A stretch of DNA of 53,088 bases from positions 1 through 53,088 of the forward strand of contig JAGPCO010000044.1 of the NCBI GenBank assembly GCA_018058095.1, written 5' to 3'. Positions 21,641-32,954 of this stretch are shown here, one piece after another. The notes beneath the pieces were generated by a model. It saw nothing but the letters and a program-made list of their open reading frames with translations, did not search any database and was not told the DNA's origin. Source of the stretch: Kofleriaceae bacterium. GTDB lineage: Bacteria; Myxococcota_A; Polyangia; Haliangiales; Haliangiaceae. A program made the translations under genes and the position numbers. Each line of letters starts with the position of its first letter. Positions within the stretch are counted from its first letter, which is position 1.

Positions 21641-23149
21641 TCAGGCCGCGAGCTGCGCGTGCAGGTGGTCGCGCAGGCCGGCGCACATCGCCAGGGCCAG
21701 CGCACGTGGCGGCTCGCCGACGTGGTCGTGCCAGGGTGCCTCGGCCCGGGCGGCGACGATCCGCTCGAGCTGGTGCAGGGCCTGGTCCACCTCGGCGGCC
21801 AGCACCGCGGCGAGGGCCGGCTGCGTCGCCAGCGCCCAGCGGTGCAGGTCCCACGCCAGCTCGGCGTGGGCGCGCTCGTCGCTGGCGATGCGGGCGAACG
21901 TCGCGCGCGCGTCTGGATCCGTCGCCGCGTCGGCCTGGTGCGCCGCGATCAGCGCGGCGAAGGTCTCGTTGACGCAGCCCTCGCGCGCGTTCTCGCGCAG
22001 CATCGCCGCCAGCGGGCGCGCCGGGTACGACCGCCGGGCCGGCGCCGCGACCGGCGCGACCCCGGCGCCGAGCGCGTGGGCACGCATGAGCGCGGTGTGG
22101 AGGCGCTCGTCCGCGACCGCGGCCTCGGCCCGGCTGATCAGGTCCGGTGGGGCACCCGCGCGGCGCAGCTCGGTGGCCAGGCGCGTGAACGCCTCGACCG
22201 CGGTCGCCTCGTCGTGCGCCAGCGCCGCGAAGTACGCACCGACCGAGTCCGCCGGCGCCGCCGGTGCGGACCGGTGGCTACCGACGGTGTCGCGGCCGAC
22301 ACACGGGGTCCGTCGGCCGCGCCGCTCGCCGTGCAAGGTGATGATCTCGCCGTGGCGGCTGACCGCGACCAGCTCGAGGGTGGACTCCAGGTCCGAGTGC
22401 GGGCAGGCCTGGTACGCGCGGTCGAGCAAGACCAGCATGTGGGTCCGGGCGTCGCGCACGAACCAGCGCACGGGGCCCTGGACGGCGGCGCGGCGGTCGC
22501 CTTCGGCCAGGATCATCAGGTCGGGTCGGTAGCCGCCCCGGCCGTTCGGGCGATCGGCCAGGTGCATGCGCAGGTACGCCGCCACCTTGACCGGGGTGTC
22601 GAGCGGGAACAGAGCGGCGCCGAGGCTGCCGGCGAACCACGCCCCGTCGCGCTGCCACACGTGGAAGGTCCCGGGCAACGCCAGCGCCGCCACGGCGCTC
22701 GCGACCTCGGGCGGGAGCGGCGCCGCGGTCAGGCCGTGGCGAACCTCGACGGTGCCCGCGCGCAGCGCGACCTCGGCCAGGAAGGTCACGCCGGTCCCGG
22801 CGGGCTCGACCAGGACGAGTGGGCGACCGGCGCCGACCCGCCTGCGCAGCCAGGCGGCGGCGCGAGCTTCGCCCTGCTGCAGCTGGAGCGGCTTGCCGGT
22901 CGCGGCTGGGGGCGCCAGGGTCACGACGATGGCCGGCGCCGGGGGCGCCAGGGTCACGGCGCTGGCCGCGTCGGCCGGCGCGGCGTCGGCCGGCGTCGCG
23001 ATCAACGGGGCGTCGGCCGGCGCGGCGTCGGCCGGGGCCGGTGCGGGCGCGCTGACGACGACGGGCGCTGCCGGTTGTGCCCCGCCGCAGGCCGCGGTGG
23101 CGGCGGCGAGGATGGCGGCGAAGGTGCGGTCGAGCTGGACCCGGGTCAT
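21641..23149 (-). CDS. Lipoprotein with C-terminal ferritin-like domain
   Basis: 502 residues. The signal peptide ends at AATAACGG with lipobox Cys21, followed by an Ala/Pro-rich linker. A middle alpha/beta domain (about 90-285) has no recognised family. A C-terminal helical domain (about 300-490) shows ferritin-like diiron features: Glu in YFAALAHDEATAVEAF, DERLH, Glu in GCVNETFAALIAAHQ, and SDERAHAELAWDLHRWA. The paired E/D-E-R-x-H motifs suggest a metal-binding four-helix bundle, perhaps with oxidase activity at the envelope; function not established. No clear promoter hexamer near the ATG. Confidence 0.8.
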   Translation of the reverse strand: MTRVQLDRTFAAILAAATAACGGAQPAAPVVVSAPAPAPADAAPADAPLIATPADAAPADAASAVTLAPPAPAIVVTLAPPAATGKPLQLQQGEARAAAWLRRRVGAGRPLVLVEPAGTGVTFLAEVALRAGTVEVRHGLTAAPLPPEVASAVAALALPGTFHVWQRDGAWFAGSLGAALFPLDTPVKVAAYLRMHLADRPNGRGGYRPDLMILAEGDRRAAVQGPVRWFVRDARTHMLVLLDRAYQACPHSDLESTLELVAVSRHGEIITLHGERRGRRTPCVGRDTVGSHRSAPAAPADSVGAYFAALAHDEATAVEAFTRLATELRRAGAPPDLISRAEAAVADERLHTALMRAHALGAGVAPVAAPARRSYPARPLAAMLRENAREGCVNETFAALIAAHQADAATDPDARATFARIASDERAHAELAWDLHRWALATQPALAAVLAAEVDQALHQLERIVAARAEAPWHDHVGEPPRALALAMCAGLRDHLHAQLAA

Positions 23150-23376
23150 GGACGAAGGCGCTCCTGCACGTCACAGGCCAGGCGCGGGGCCAGTGATTCG
23201 CGGCAGCTCCGGCCGCCGGCGTGAAGCACCGTTGCCAGCGCACCCTCCGCGTGTGGTGCCGGCGCCACGGCGCGCCGGCGGCGCTGCAAGCTCGACCCGG
23301 ACGTTGGTGACGCCCCGCCGCGACGTCGCCCCCGGCCGCACCCGTCGGGGCCGAGCACCGGGGGAGCGGGAGGGCC

Positions 23377-23547
23377 TCACCGCCGGATCCGGACCTGCAC
23401 CGGGATCATGCGGGCCATCGTGGTCGGCGCCGGCTCGAACCCGCCGACCGTGCGGACGGCGGCGGCGACCCAGTGCCTGGGCGCGGCGTTGAGGTTCTGG
23501 TCCACCCGCGACCGCTCCTGTCGGGGTGGTCGGGCCCGCCGGCGTGG
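23377..23547 (-). pseudogene. Remnant of paralogue of the 27369 gene (C-terminal part)
   Basis: Translating the minus strand up to TGA 23377-23379 gives VAAAVRTVGGFEPAP and TTMARMIPVQVRIRR. These align with DAAVRKVGVFEPAP and TTMARMIPMRVRLRR at the C-terminus of the protein at 27369-28199. The DNA is also closely similar over about 95 bp, with weaker similarity past the stop. No start codon or upstream part of the gene is present. The frame happens to continue from the TGA of the LA_2272-type gene at 23548. This explains part of the roughly 400-bp gap 23150-23547; I see nothing in the rest. Confidence 0.7.
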
Positions 23548-25233
23548 TCATCGCAGCGGCACGCGGGCGCCCGCAAACATCATCGGCCACACGGTGACGT
23601 AGGTCCCGCCGTCGCTGGTGAAGCGGCGCGCCGCGACCGGGTGGAAGTCCTCGCTCGCCTGCATCTCGTCGTCGGTGACGACGTGGACGTTGAGGGCGGC
23701 GCCGGCGAACACGTCGACCGGCCCGAGCGAGGCCGAGACGCTCGCGCGCAGCTGGCTGAGGTTCTTGTCCGGATCACCACCGACGACGTCGGTCATCCAG
23801 TGCATCGCCTCGACGTCGAGGCCGAGCGAGCCGGGGACGAGCGCGGCGTGTACACCCAGCCCGGCGCCGACCATCACGTGCTCGTGATCCGGTGACCAGC
23901 CGATCGCCCACAGGTTGTGGACGTAGCGCGTGCCATGGCGGAGGCCGACGGCCGAGACCCGCGAGGAGTCGACCCACCCTTCGACGGCGAGCGGGCCGTT
24001 CTTCGAGTAGTTGATCACGCCGATCGGCACCGCGCCGTCTCCGTCCTCGCTGAGGTTGACGACCCCGAGCTGCACGCCGCGCATGCGCCGCGCGACGTTG
24101 ATCGTGCCGAGCTGGAGGCCCCTCACGTCGCCCGCGACGTTCACGCCGCCGGCGATCTGAACCCCCTCGAGCCGACCGGCCACCGCGGCGCCACCGGCGA
24201 GCTGGAGGCCTCGCATCGACCCCGTGACCGCGCCTGCCCCGGCGAGCTGGAGGCCCTCGCTGTGACCTCGGGTGTAGGTGGCCGCGCCGCCGATCTGGAT
24301 CCCCGTGGTGTTGCCCTGCGTCACCGCGGCGGCCCCGGCGAGCTGGAGACCTGCGAGGTCGCCGAGGGAGAAGGCGAGCGCCCCGCCGATCTGGCCACCG
24401 TCCGTGGGCCCGCGGCTGAGCGCGGCCGCGCCGCCGATCTGCAGCCCGTCGTCGACGCGGCCGGCGATCACGAGCGCGCCGGCGATCTGCGCCCCGGCAG
24501 CGAACTCGTGCTTGGTGTCGATCGCGCCGCTGATGCTCGCGTACCGCGAGCCGTCGCTCGCGCCCGCGACGGCGTGGATGCCGACCCCGACCACGACGCG
24601 GCGGCCGGCCAGGCGATCGACCGCGAGCGGCGGGATCATGCCGATGGAGATCGGGACGTGCACCGCGGACGGCGTGGCCACGACCGCGGCGGCGGCGCGA
24701 GCGACCGGTACGACGACGACGGCGGGTTCGGCCGGCGCGGCGGCCGACGCGGCGGCGGTGACGGCGGCGGCCGGCGCGGCGGCGGTGACGACGGCAGCCG
24801 GCGGGGGCAGCGCGGGCAAGCCGGCCAGGATCTCGCTGGCCTGATCCCGCACCAGGTTCGTCGCGATGAAGGTGATGAGGCGGGTGCGATCGTCGCGCGA
24901 GGCCGGGAGGGCGACGGTGCGCTCGACCGCCGCACCCTCGAGCGGGAGGTACACGATCCGCACGCCCTGCGGCACGATCGAGATCAGCAGCGCGCCGAGG
25001 GCACCCTGTGGGGACGCCGCGACCTGGACGTCCAGGTCGGCGGCGATCGCGCCCCGCACCAGCGTGGGGTCGAGGTCGCCGGAGCCTTCGATCTCGATCG
25101 CCAGGTCGAGCGGGACCGGGGCCGGGACCGGGGCCGATTCGACGCTGGGCGGCGCCACGGGCTGCGCGGAGGCGTGGTACGGAGCCACGGCGAGGGCGAG
25201 GGCGGGGGCGAGGAAGAAGCCAGGTGAACGCAT
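23548..25233 (-). CDS. LA_2272-type surface repeat protein
   Basis: 561 residues. Signal peptide MRSPGFFLAPALALAVAPYHASAQ. The N-terminal part (about 35-140) has the DLAIEIEGSGDLDP...LPLEGAAVERTVALP layout of a small alpha/beta domain, followed by an Ala/Val-rich linker. From about 230 to 410 there are repeated GLQLAG, GIQIGG, GVQIAGGVNVAG and GVQLGVVNLSED motifs, typical of LA_2272-like surface proteins that build a beta-solenoid or barrel. The end, VYVTVWPMMFAGARVPL-like (TYVTVWPMMFAGARVPLR), resembles an outer-membrane strand. It is divergent from an ECF sigma operon, whose sigma factor may control it. Start uncertain between 25233 and 25263. Confidence 0.82.
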   Translation of the reverse strand: MRSPGFFLAPALALAVAPYHASAQPVAPPSVESAPVPAPVPLDLAIEIEGSGDLDPTLVRGAIAADLDVQVAASPQGALGALLISIVPQGVRIVYLPLEGAAVERTVALPASRDDRTRLITFIATNLVRDQASEILAGLPALPPPAAVVTAAAPAAAVTAAASAAAPAEPAVVVVPVARAAAAVVATPSAVHVPISIGMIPPLAVDRLAGRRVVVGVGIHAVAGASDGSRYASISGAIDTKHEFAAGAQIAGALVIAGRVDDGLQIGGAAALSRGPTDGGQIGGALAFSLGDLAGLQLAGAAAVTQGNTTGIQIGGAATYTRGHSEGLQLAGAGAVTGSMRGLQLAGGAAVAGRLEGVQIAGGVNVAGDVRGLQLGTINVARRMRGVQLGVVNLSEDGDGAVPIGVINYSKNGPLAVEGWVDSSRVSAVGLRHGTRYVHNLWAIGWSPDHEHVMVGAGLGVHAALVPGSLGLDVEAMHWMTDVVGGDPDKNLSQLRASVSASLGPVDVFAGAALNVHVVTDDEMQASEDFHPVAARRFTSDGGTYVTVWPMMFAGARVPLR

Positions 25234-25292
25234 GTGGTTTCGTCCCCGCATCCCCCGGTTCATTCACTCGGAACCCGAAGTTGTGGATCGCG

Positions 25293-25303
25293 CAAACAGT
25301 TTG
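25293..25303. promoter_or_regulatory. Palindrome CAAACAGTTTG in divergent region
   Basis: An 11-bp perfect palindrome (one-base centre) in the 144-bp region between the LA_2272-type gene and the ECF sigma gene. It is AT-rich against its surroundings. It could be an operator or part of an ECF promoter; not provable here. Confidence 0.35.
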
Positions 25304-25377
25304 AACGATCCCCGGCCGGCCGGGTACCAAGCCGCGTGTCGAGTTCTTGTGTCGCCCTCTTCCGCGAGTCGGAAGCC

Positions 25378-25920
25378 GTGAGCGAACCCTCGCTGGTCGC
25401 CCGCCTGGCCGAGGGTGATCGGGCAGCGATCGACGAGGTCTATCGCGAGCATCGCGCCGCCCTGCAGGGCTTCGCCAGGCGCTTCGTCGGCGACGCCCAG
25501 GCGGCCGAGGACCTGGTGCACGACGTCTTCGTCGCGCTGCCGGCGGCGATCCGCCGCTTTCGCGGCGACAGCAGCCTGCGCACGTTCCTGATGGCGATCG
25601 CGCTGCGGCGCGGCCACAAGCACCTCCGGTCGGCGAGTCGCCGCCGCGCGGCGATGGCCCGGCTGGCCGACCAACCGGTGGCCCCATCGCCACGCCCCGA
25701 TGTCCCGCTCGCGCGCCAGCAGCTCGCGACCACGCTGTACCGGGCGCTCGACAAGCTGCCCGACGATCAGCGCGCGGCGTTCGTGTTGTGCGAGATCGAC
25801 CAGCTCGGCGCCGCCGAGGCGGGTGTGATCGCCGGCGCCCCCGAGGCCACCATGCGGACGCGGCTGTTCCACGCGCGCAAGAAGCTGCGCGTGCTCCTCG
25901 ACCAGGAGGTCACCCCGTGA
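25378..25920 (+). CDS. ECF-type RNA polymerase sigma factor
   Basis: 180 residues from GTG 25378. Region 2 includes LQGFARRFVGDAQAAEDLVHDVFVALPAAIRRF and LRTFLMAIALRRGHKHLRSASRR (DNA melting and -10 recognition), split by a short loop. Region 4 includes LPDDQRAAFVLCEIDQLGAAEAGVIAGAPEATMRTRLFHARKKLR with the -35 recognition helix. It directs RNA polymerase to a small regulon, released when the anti-sigma responds. The TGA overlaps the GTG of the next gene (GTGA). A longer GTG-started form is possible, but lacks conserved residues. Confidence 0.93.
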   Translation: MSEPSLVARLAEGDRAAIDEVYREHRAALQGFARRFVGDAQAAEDLVHDVFVALPAAIRRFRGDSSLRTFLMAIALRRGHKHLRSASRRRAAMARLADQPVAPSPRPDVPLARQQLATTLYRALDKLPDDQRAAFVLCEIDQLGAAEAGVIAGAPEATMRTRLFHARKKLRVLLDQEVTP

Positions 25921-26708
25921 CCTCCCCCCATGATGCCTGGCTGGCCGAGGCGGTCGACGCCGCGCGCGAGTGTGCACACGACGAGTCTCCGGCCAGCCTC
26001 GAGGGCGCGGCCACCCGCCTGCGGATCCACGCCTCGCTCGAGCGACGCCGTGGCAGCAGCAAGCGCCGGCTGACGGTGATCTCCGCCATCGTCGCCTCGA
26101 TGTTCGGCTCGACGGCGTTTGCCTACTTCACCGGCTGGCGCCCGTTCGCGCCGGCGACCGAGCCGGCCCGGCCGACCGCGGCCCCGGCGATCGAGCACGA
26201 GGCGCCGCCACGCGCTCGGACGGGTCCCGGGCCCTCGGTGCCGGTGGAGCCACCGCCGCTCGCGCCCGCCGCGCCGCCGGGCGAGCCGGCGCCGCCGGTG
26301 CTGGCCGCCCCGCCCGCCGCGGCACCACCACGTGCGACCGTGGGGCCGCCTGCGCGTCGCCCTCGCGTGCTTCCGGAACCCGCGGTCAGGGCGGCCGCGC
26401 CACTCTCGCCGGCCACGACGCCCGCGCCCGGGCCCGACGCCGAGCTCGCTGCCTACCAGCAAGCTCACGACGCCCACTTCAAGGGCGGTGATCCGGCCGC
26501 GGCGCTCGCGGCGTGGGACCGCTACCTGGCGCAGTACCCGAGCGGCGAGCTCGCGCCCGAGGCGCGCTACGACCGCGCGCTCGTGCTGGTGAAGCTCGCG
26601 CGCTGGAGCGAGGCTCGGGCCGCGCTCGCCCCGTTCGCCAGCGCGCCGGTCGGGGCGTACCGCCAGCGCGAGGCGGCACGTATCCTCGCCGCGATCCGAG
26701 ATCGCTAG
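25917..26708 (+). CDS. Membrane anti-sigma-like protein with periplasmic TPRs
   Basis: 263 residues. A short cytosolic N-terminus (about 1-50, likely sigma-binding), one membrane span at about 51-73 (RLTVISAIVASMFGSTAFAYF), then a Pro/Ala-rich periplasmic linker of about 110 residues. The C-terminal TPR-like helices (AAYQQAHDAHFKGGDPAAALAAWDRYL) recall CpoB/YbgF. No HxxxCxxC zinc motif. Translationally coupled to the ECF sigma by a 4-base overlap, so it is best read as its anti-sigma factor. The LA_2272-type gene is divergent. The cue sensed by the TPRs is unknown. Confidence 0.85.
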   Translation: MTSPHDAWLAEAVDAARECAHDESPASLEGAATRLRIHASLERRRGSSKRRLTVISAIVASMFGSTAFAYFTGWRPFAPATEPARPTAAPAIEHEAPPRARTGPGPSVPVEPPPLAPAAPPGEPAPPVLAAPPAAAPPRATVGPPARRPRVLPEPAVRAAAPLSPATTPAPGPDAELAAYQQAHDAHFKGGDPAAALAAWDRYLAQYPSGELAPEARYDRALVLVKLARWSEARAALAPFASAPVGAYRQREAARILAAIRDR

Positions 26709-26810
26709 CTGGGCGCGGTCAGGCCGGGACCGACGCTCGCGCCACGCCACGCAGCAGATCGAGCGTCGCGCGCGCGTGCGCCGGCCGGACCGCGGTACCA
26801 TCGACGAGCC

Positions 26811-27278
26811 ATGACGCAACCACTGGGACAAGGAAGCTGCACCTGGGCCAGGACCACGCGACTCGCCGAGATCGAGTGGGGGATGTCGCGCAAGAAGCTG
26901 ATCGCGATGTTCGAGAGCACGCGGGTGCTGCCTCGGCACGAGGCCCGCAACCCGCGCACCGGCGAGCCGGTCGTCGTGCCCGAGTCGGTCGCCCTCCCGT
27001 CGCTGCCGCCGCCGATCCCCGACCTGCCGGTGTATCCGTTCGTCACCTTCGGCGCCGACGAGCAGCTCGCATCGATCCTCCTCACGTCGCCCTACCCGCG
27101 CCCGGCCGCGGCCACCGACGAGGTGCTGCTGCGCGCGGCCAACAAGGTCCTGGCCGCCCTCGGGGCCGAACCGGTGACCTCGCTGCCGACGCGGCCGATG
27201 ACGTGGAAGCGGAAGACCACGACCGTCGAGTTCGCGTGCGACGACGAGGGCTTCCGCTTCGACCTGTCCCACGCCTGA
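26811..27278 (+). CDS. Hypothetical protein
   Basis: 155 residues, no family recognised. The first 40 residues (TWARTTRLAEIEWGMSRKKLIAMFE) look like a helix-turn-helix-like or adaptor helix pair. A Pro-rich middle follows (ESVALPSLPPPIPDLPVYPF), then an alpha/beta end with KRKTTTVEFACDDEGFRFDL. No signal peptide or membrane segment. TACCAT (26796-26801) lies 10 nt before the ATG. Stands alone, converging with the 27369 gene. Confidence 0.65.
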   Translation: MTQPLGQGSCTWARTTRLAEIEWGMSRKKLIAMFESTRVLPRHEARNPRTGEPVVVPESVALPSLPPPIPDLPVYPFVTFGADEQLASILLTSPYPRPAAATDEVLLRAANKVLAALGAEPVTSLPTRPMTWKRKTTTVEFACDDEGFRFDLSHA

Positions 27279-27368
27279 CGAACGCCGGCCGGGGTTCCCC
27301 GGGTTCCTCGGCGCGGGGTCCGGTCGCGGCCGCACGGGTCGTGGCCGGGCACCCGACACACGGCGGCC

Positions 27369-28199
27369 TCACCGCCGGAGTCGCACCCGCATCGGGATCA
27401 TGCGGGCCATCGTGGTCGGCGCCGGCTCGAACACCCCGACCTTGCGAACGGCGGCGTCGATGCAGTGCATGACCGGGCGCGGCATGGAGGTTCCGTGGGA
27501 GATCGTGTCGATCTCGCCGTCGCCCGTGAGCTCCACGGTCAGGGTGGCCTCGGCCGGCGCATCGGCCAGCGCGCCACACGCGGCCAGCTCGTCGGCGGCC
27601 TCGGCCAGCACGATCTCCCGCTCGACCGCGCGGTCCGGGTAGTCCTCGAGCGGGCCTTCCTGCCAGCACGTCGTGATCAGGAGGTCACCGTCGGGAACCG
27701 CCGGGTCGACCGGGGTCTTGAGGTAGCCATCGGTCGGACCGACCCGCACGCCGACGGGGGACCCCAGCGCTCCGCCGTGGAGGCGGTGCTCCTCCCGGGT
27801 GAGCTGCAGCCGGCAACACCGCGCGCGGCACTCGAGCCGGCTCGGGTCGAGCCCGAGCCCGACGTGGGTCGCGATCCGGTCGAGGAGGTACCGCGCCCGC
27901 TCGGCGTCCCACCCGGGGTCCCGCGGCAAGCACGCCCACCACGCCTCGGTCCCGGCCACGCCGTGTGCGCACGCCTCGGGGACGACGACCGGCGCGACCG
28001 CGGGCGGCGGCATCGTCAGCTGCACCGACGGCCCGCGCCGCGAGGGGTCCGGAGGCGTCGCGTCCTCGGTGGTGGGGTTGCGCGCGGTGGTCGCATCGGC
28101 GGTGGCCCGCGCTGGTGCGGCTCGATCGCGGCGCACGTACCAGACGACCGCAGCGGCCAGGGCCATGAGCAGCCCCGCGCCGACGAGGCGAGACCTCAT
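27369..28199 (-). CDS. Single-span membrane protein with AgmX/TonB-like C-terminus
   Basis: 276 residues from ATG 28199. One membrane span near the N-terminus (LVGAGLLMALAAAVVWYVRR) is followed by a Pro/Thr-rich linker, then a periplasmic domain with six cysteines (EACAHG, WWACLP, RLECRARCCRLQL, TTCWQEG). The C-terminal VELTGDGEIDTI...PVMHCIDAAVRKVGVFEPAP resembles AgmX/PglI or TonB C-terminal domains of myxobacterial envelope proteins. That likeness is by pattern only. A partial copy of its 3' end sits at 23377. An upstream GTG start is possible. Confidence 0.72.
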   Translation of the reverse strand: MRSRLVGAGLLMALAAAVVWYVRRDRAAPARATADATTARNPTTEDATPPDPSRRGPSVQLTMPPPAVAPVVVPEACAHGVAGTEAWWACLPRDPGWDAERARYLLDRIATHVGLGLDPSRLECRARCCRLQLTREEHRLHGGALGSPVGVRVGPTDGYLKTPVDPAVPDGDLLITTCWQEGPLEDYPDRAVEREIVLAEAADELAACGALADAPAEATLTVELTGDGEIDTISHGTSMPRPVMHCIDAAVRKVGVFEPAPTTMARMIPMRVRLRR

Positions 28200-28615
28200 C
28201 GCGACCGCCACAGCCCCGATGCCGGGCCCGCCTGGGCTGGACGGCCGGGTCCGCGCGGGAGGTTTCGCCACCAGGTTGCCATCATGAGTCGTTCCGATCC
28301 GCGCAGACCGTGCCACAGGCGCGAAACGAACCAGCTCAGGTGGTGCCGGTATTCCCACACCGCCGCGGGCGAACCCTCGACGGAGGGGCGGCACGTTCGG
28401 CTTGCTCGCTCGCCACGGCGGGCACCCTGGTTGGACCTGTTGGGCGTGATCACTGCCTGCACAGGGACGCGGCGAAACGCGCCGGACGTCGGTCAGGACG
28501 CGCCGACCGCTGGTCACCCGCGCTGCTGGGGTGGCCTGTCACCATTCGAAGCGGCAGAACACACGGGCCGCCGCCGAACCCGCCGATGGTCCACGGGGTG
28601 CACCTGCGAGGAGGC
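28200..28615. other. 416-bp intergenic stretch, nothing recognised
   Basis: Lies between divergent genes. Open frames here have poor codon patterns. No tRNA, repeat or clear promoter was found. It must hold the promoters for both neighbours. Confidence 0.5.
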
Positions 28616-29608
28616 ATGAAGCGAACTCTCCTGGTTGCGTGTTCCCTCCTGGGTGTCGCTGCGTGTGGCAAGGACGAGCCGGCCAAGGTGGCCGACTCCA
28701 CGGCGGCGGCCGCGCCGGCGGCGCCGGCGGCCGCCGCCTATCGATCGGACACAGGCCGCTACCTGGTGGCGACGACGTTCGGCGCCGTCAGCGAGAAGGA
28801 CCTGGCCGATCCGCAGGGTGTGATCTGGCACACCGCGGAGTGGCGGACCCGGTCAGGGATGTACTCGGTCCAGTACGCTGACTTCGCCTCTCCGGAGGCG
28901 GCGCGGCGCGAGATGGAGGTGTTCCGGGCCACCGAAGACCCGTCGGAGGTCAAGGTGGACCGAGCGCTCACCCTGCAGGGGCGGCCGGGACGCCAGTACG
29001 AGGTCTCGACCCGCTCGGGGCTGAGCATGGCGATGCGGTTCATGGTCGACGGCGCGCGGGTGCTCAAGATCGTCGGCGGGACCAAGCGAGACCACGCGTC
29101 CGTCGCGGCGTTTCTCGACGGTGTGACCCTGATCGGCGCGGCGCCGGCGGCGGCCGCCACGGCCAGCGCCCCCGCCGAGCCCGTCGCGCCAGCAAACGAG
29201 TCCGCGGCGATGAACGCCGGCCGGAGAGTCGTCGCCTTGTTCCAGCGGGCGACGCAGCTCGGCGTCGATGCTGCCGGCGACTGTGCCGCGTTCAGCGGCG
29301 CGCTCGAGCCGGTCCGTGCCGAGCTGTGGCAGCTGGGCGGCGAGCACCCAGGGCTGTTTCGCACGCTCGGAAACGCCGACTTGCAGGTGCTCGGGGCGGC
29401 CGACGCGCAGGAGGCCCTCGGCGCGCAGCTGATCCGGTGCAAGGACACGGTCGGCGCCAAGGAGATCGCGTTCGCGCTCGGCCGATTCCTCGATGCACCA
29501 GCGGCGACGGCGACTCCTGCAGCCGGCAAAGGCCGACAGGTGCGGGCCCGAGCGCGCGCTCGCGCAGCCGACACGACGGCGCGTCAGCCTCCGGACGACT
29601 TCTTTTGA
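28616..29608 (+). CDS. Lipoprotein, unknown function
   Basis: 330 residues. MKRTLLVACSLLGVAACGKD has a basic start and lipobox with Cys17. An Ala-rich linker is followed by a domain (about 42-170) in which YLVATTFGAV, YSVQYADF, GRPGRQYEVST and AMRFMVDGARVLKIVGG look like a mixed alpha/beta fold. A helical second domain (about 190-300) contains a single cysteine pair. The C-terminus is basic (RQVRARARARAADTTARQ). No known family. The sequence GCGAGGAGG runs up to the ATG. Stand-alone gene upstream of the TPR-dynamin gene. Confidence 0.8.
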   Translation: MKRTLLVACSLLGVAACGKDEPAKVADSTAAAAPAAPAAAAYRSDTGRYLVATTFGAVSEKDLADPQGVIWHTAEWRTRSGMYSVQYADFASPEAARREMEVFRATEDPSEVKVDRALTLQGRPGRQYEVSTRSGLSMAMRFMVDGARVLKIVGGTKRDHASVAAFLDGVTLIGAAPAAAATASAPAEPVAPANESAAMNAGRRVVALFQRATQLGVDAAGDCAAFSGALEPVRAELWQLGGEHPGLFRTLGNADLQVLGAADAQEALGAQLIRCKDTVGAKEIAFALGRFLDAPAATATPAAGKGRQVRARARARAADTTARQPPDDFF

Positions 29609-29707
29609 GAGCGGGCCGCGGACGACGTGGCAGTGCACGTGATCCCTCCGGGCCGACCGGGCCGGCATCTGGCACGACCCGAGGCGGCGCCCGAGGCGGC
29701 GGCGGGC

Positions 29708-29713
29708 TAGGAT
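29708..29713 (+). promoter_or_regulatory. Putative -10 hexamer TAGGAT for TPR-dynamin gene
   Basis: TAGGAT ends 8 nt before the ATG at 29721, implying a leader of about one nucleotide. Confidence 0.5.
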
Positions 29714-29720
29714 CGGGGCG

Positions 29721-32650
<2,930 letters not shown>

Positions 32651-32654
<4 letters not shown>

Positions 32655-32821
32655 CGCCGCGGCCTGCGCGCGCACCGGCGCGCCTGGTGCGCGTGCTCGG
32701 CGCCGGGCTCGTGGCGTGTGCGCGGCCGAGCGCGGCCCCAGCGCCGGTGACGAGCACGAACCCGGGCGCCGGTCCGGCCGGGGCGAGCCGGCTCGACCTC
32801 GAAGAGGTGCGGACGCGGTGA
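32651..32821 (+). CDS. Small lipoprotein coupled to TPR-dynamin gene
   Basis: 56 residues from GTG 32651, overlapping the dynamin stop as GTGA. It has a basic N-terminus (TPRPARAPARLVR), a short hydrophobic segment VLGAGLVACA with lipobox Cys, then a polar Pro/Ala-rich tail ending LDLEEVRTR. The coupling suggests a membrane-anchored accessory of the dynamin-like protein. Short and without homologue in memory, so tentative. Confidence 0.5.
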
Positions 32822-32942
32822 GCGTGCCATCGGTGGTGCCTTCGATCACAACGCTGTGCCAGGCGCGACAGCCGGGCGGCGTGCCGGGGATGGAGGCCGT
32901 CATCTCCCTCGACGCGGCGTTGGCGCACGCCGCGGATTCGCC

Positions 32943-32948
32943 TAGCGT
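32943..32948 (+). promoter_or_regulatory. Putative -10 hexamer TAGCGT for lipoprotein gene
   Basis: TAGCGT ends 7 nt before the ATG at 32955. TTGGCG 17 nt upstream (32920-32925) could be a partial -35. Confidence 0.55.
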
Positions 32949-32954
32949 CGCCGG

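Noticed and set aside
23171-23590. 139-residue ORF on the minus strand
   Set aside because: Arg/Gly/Pro-rich with no motif; it is out of frame with the recognisable remnant at 23377-23547.
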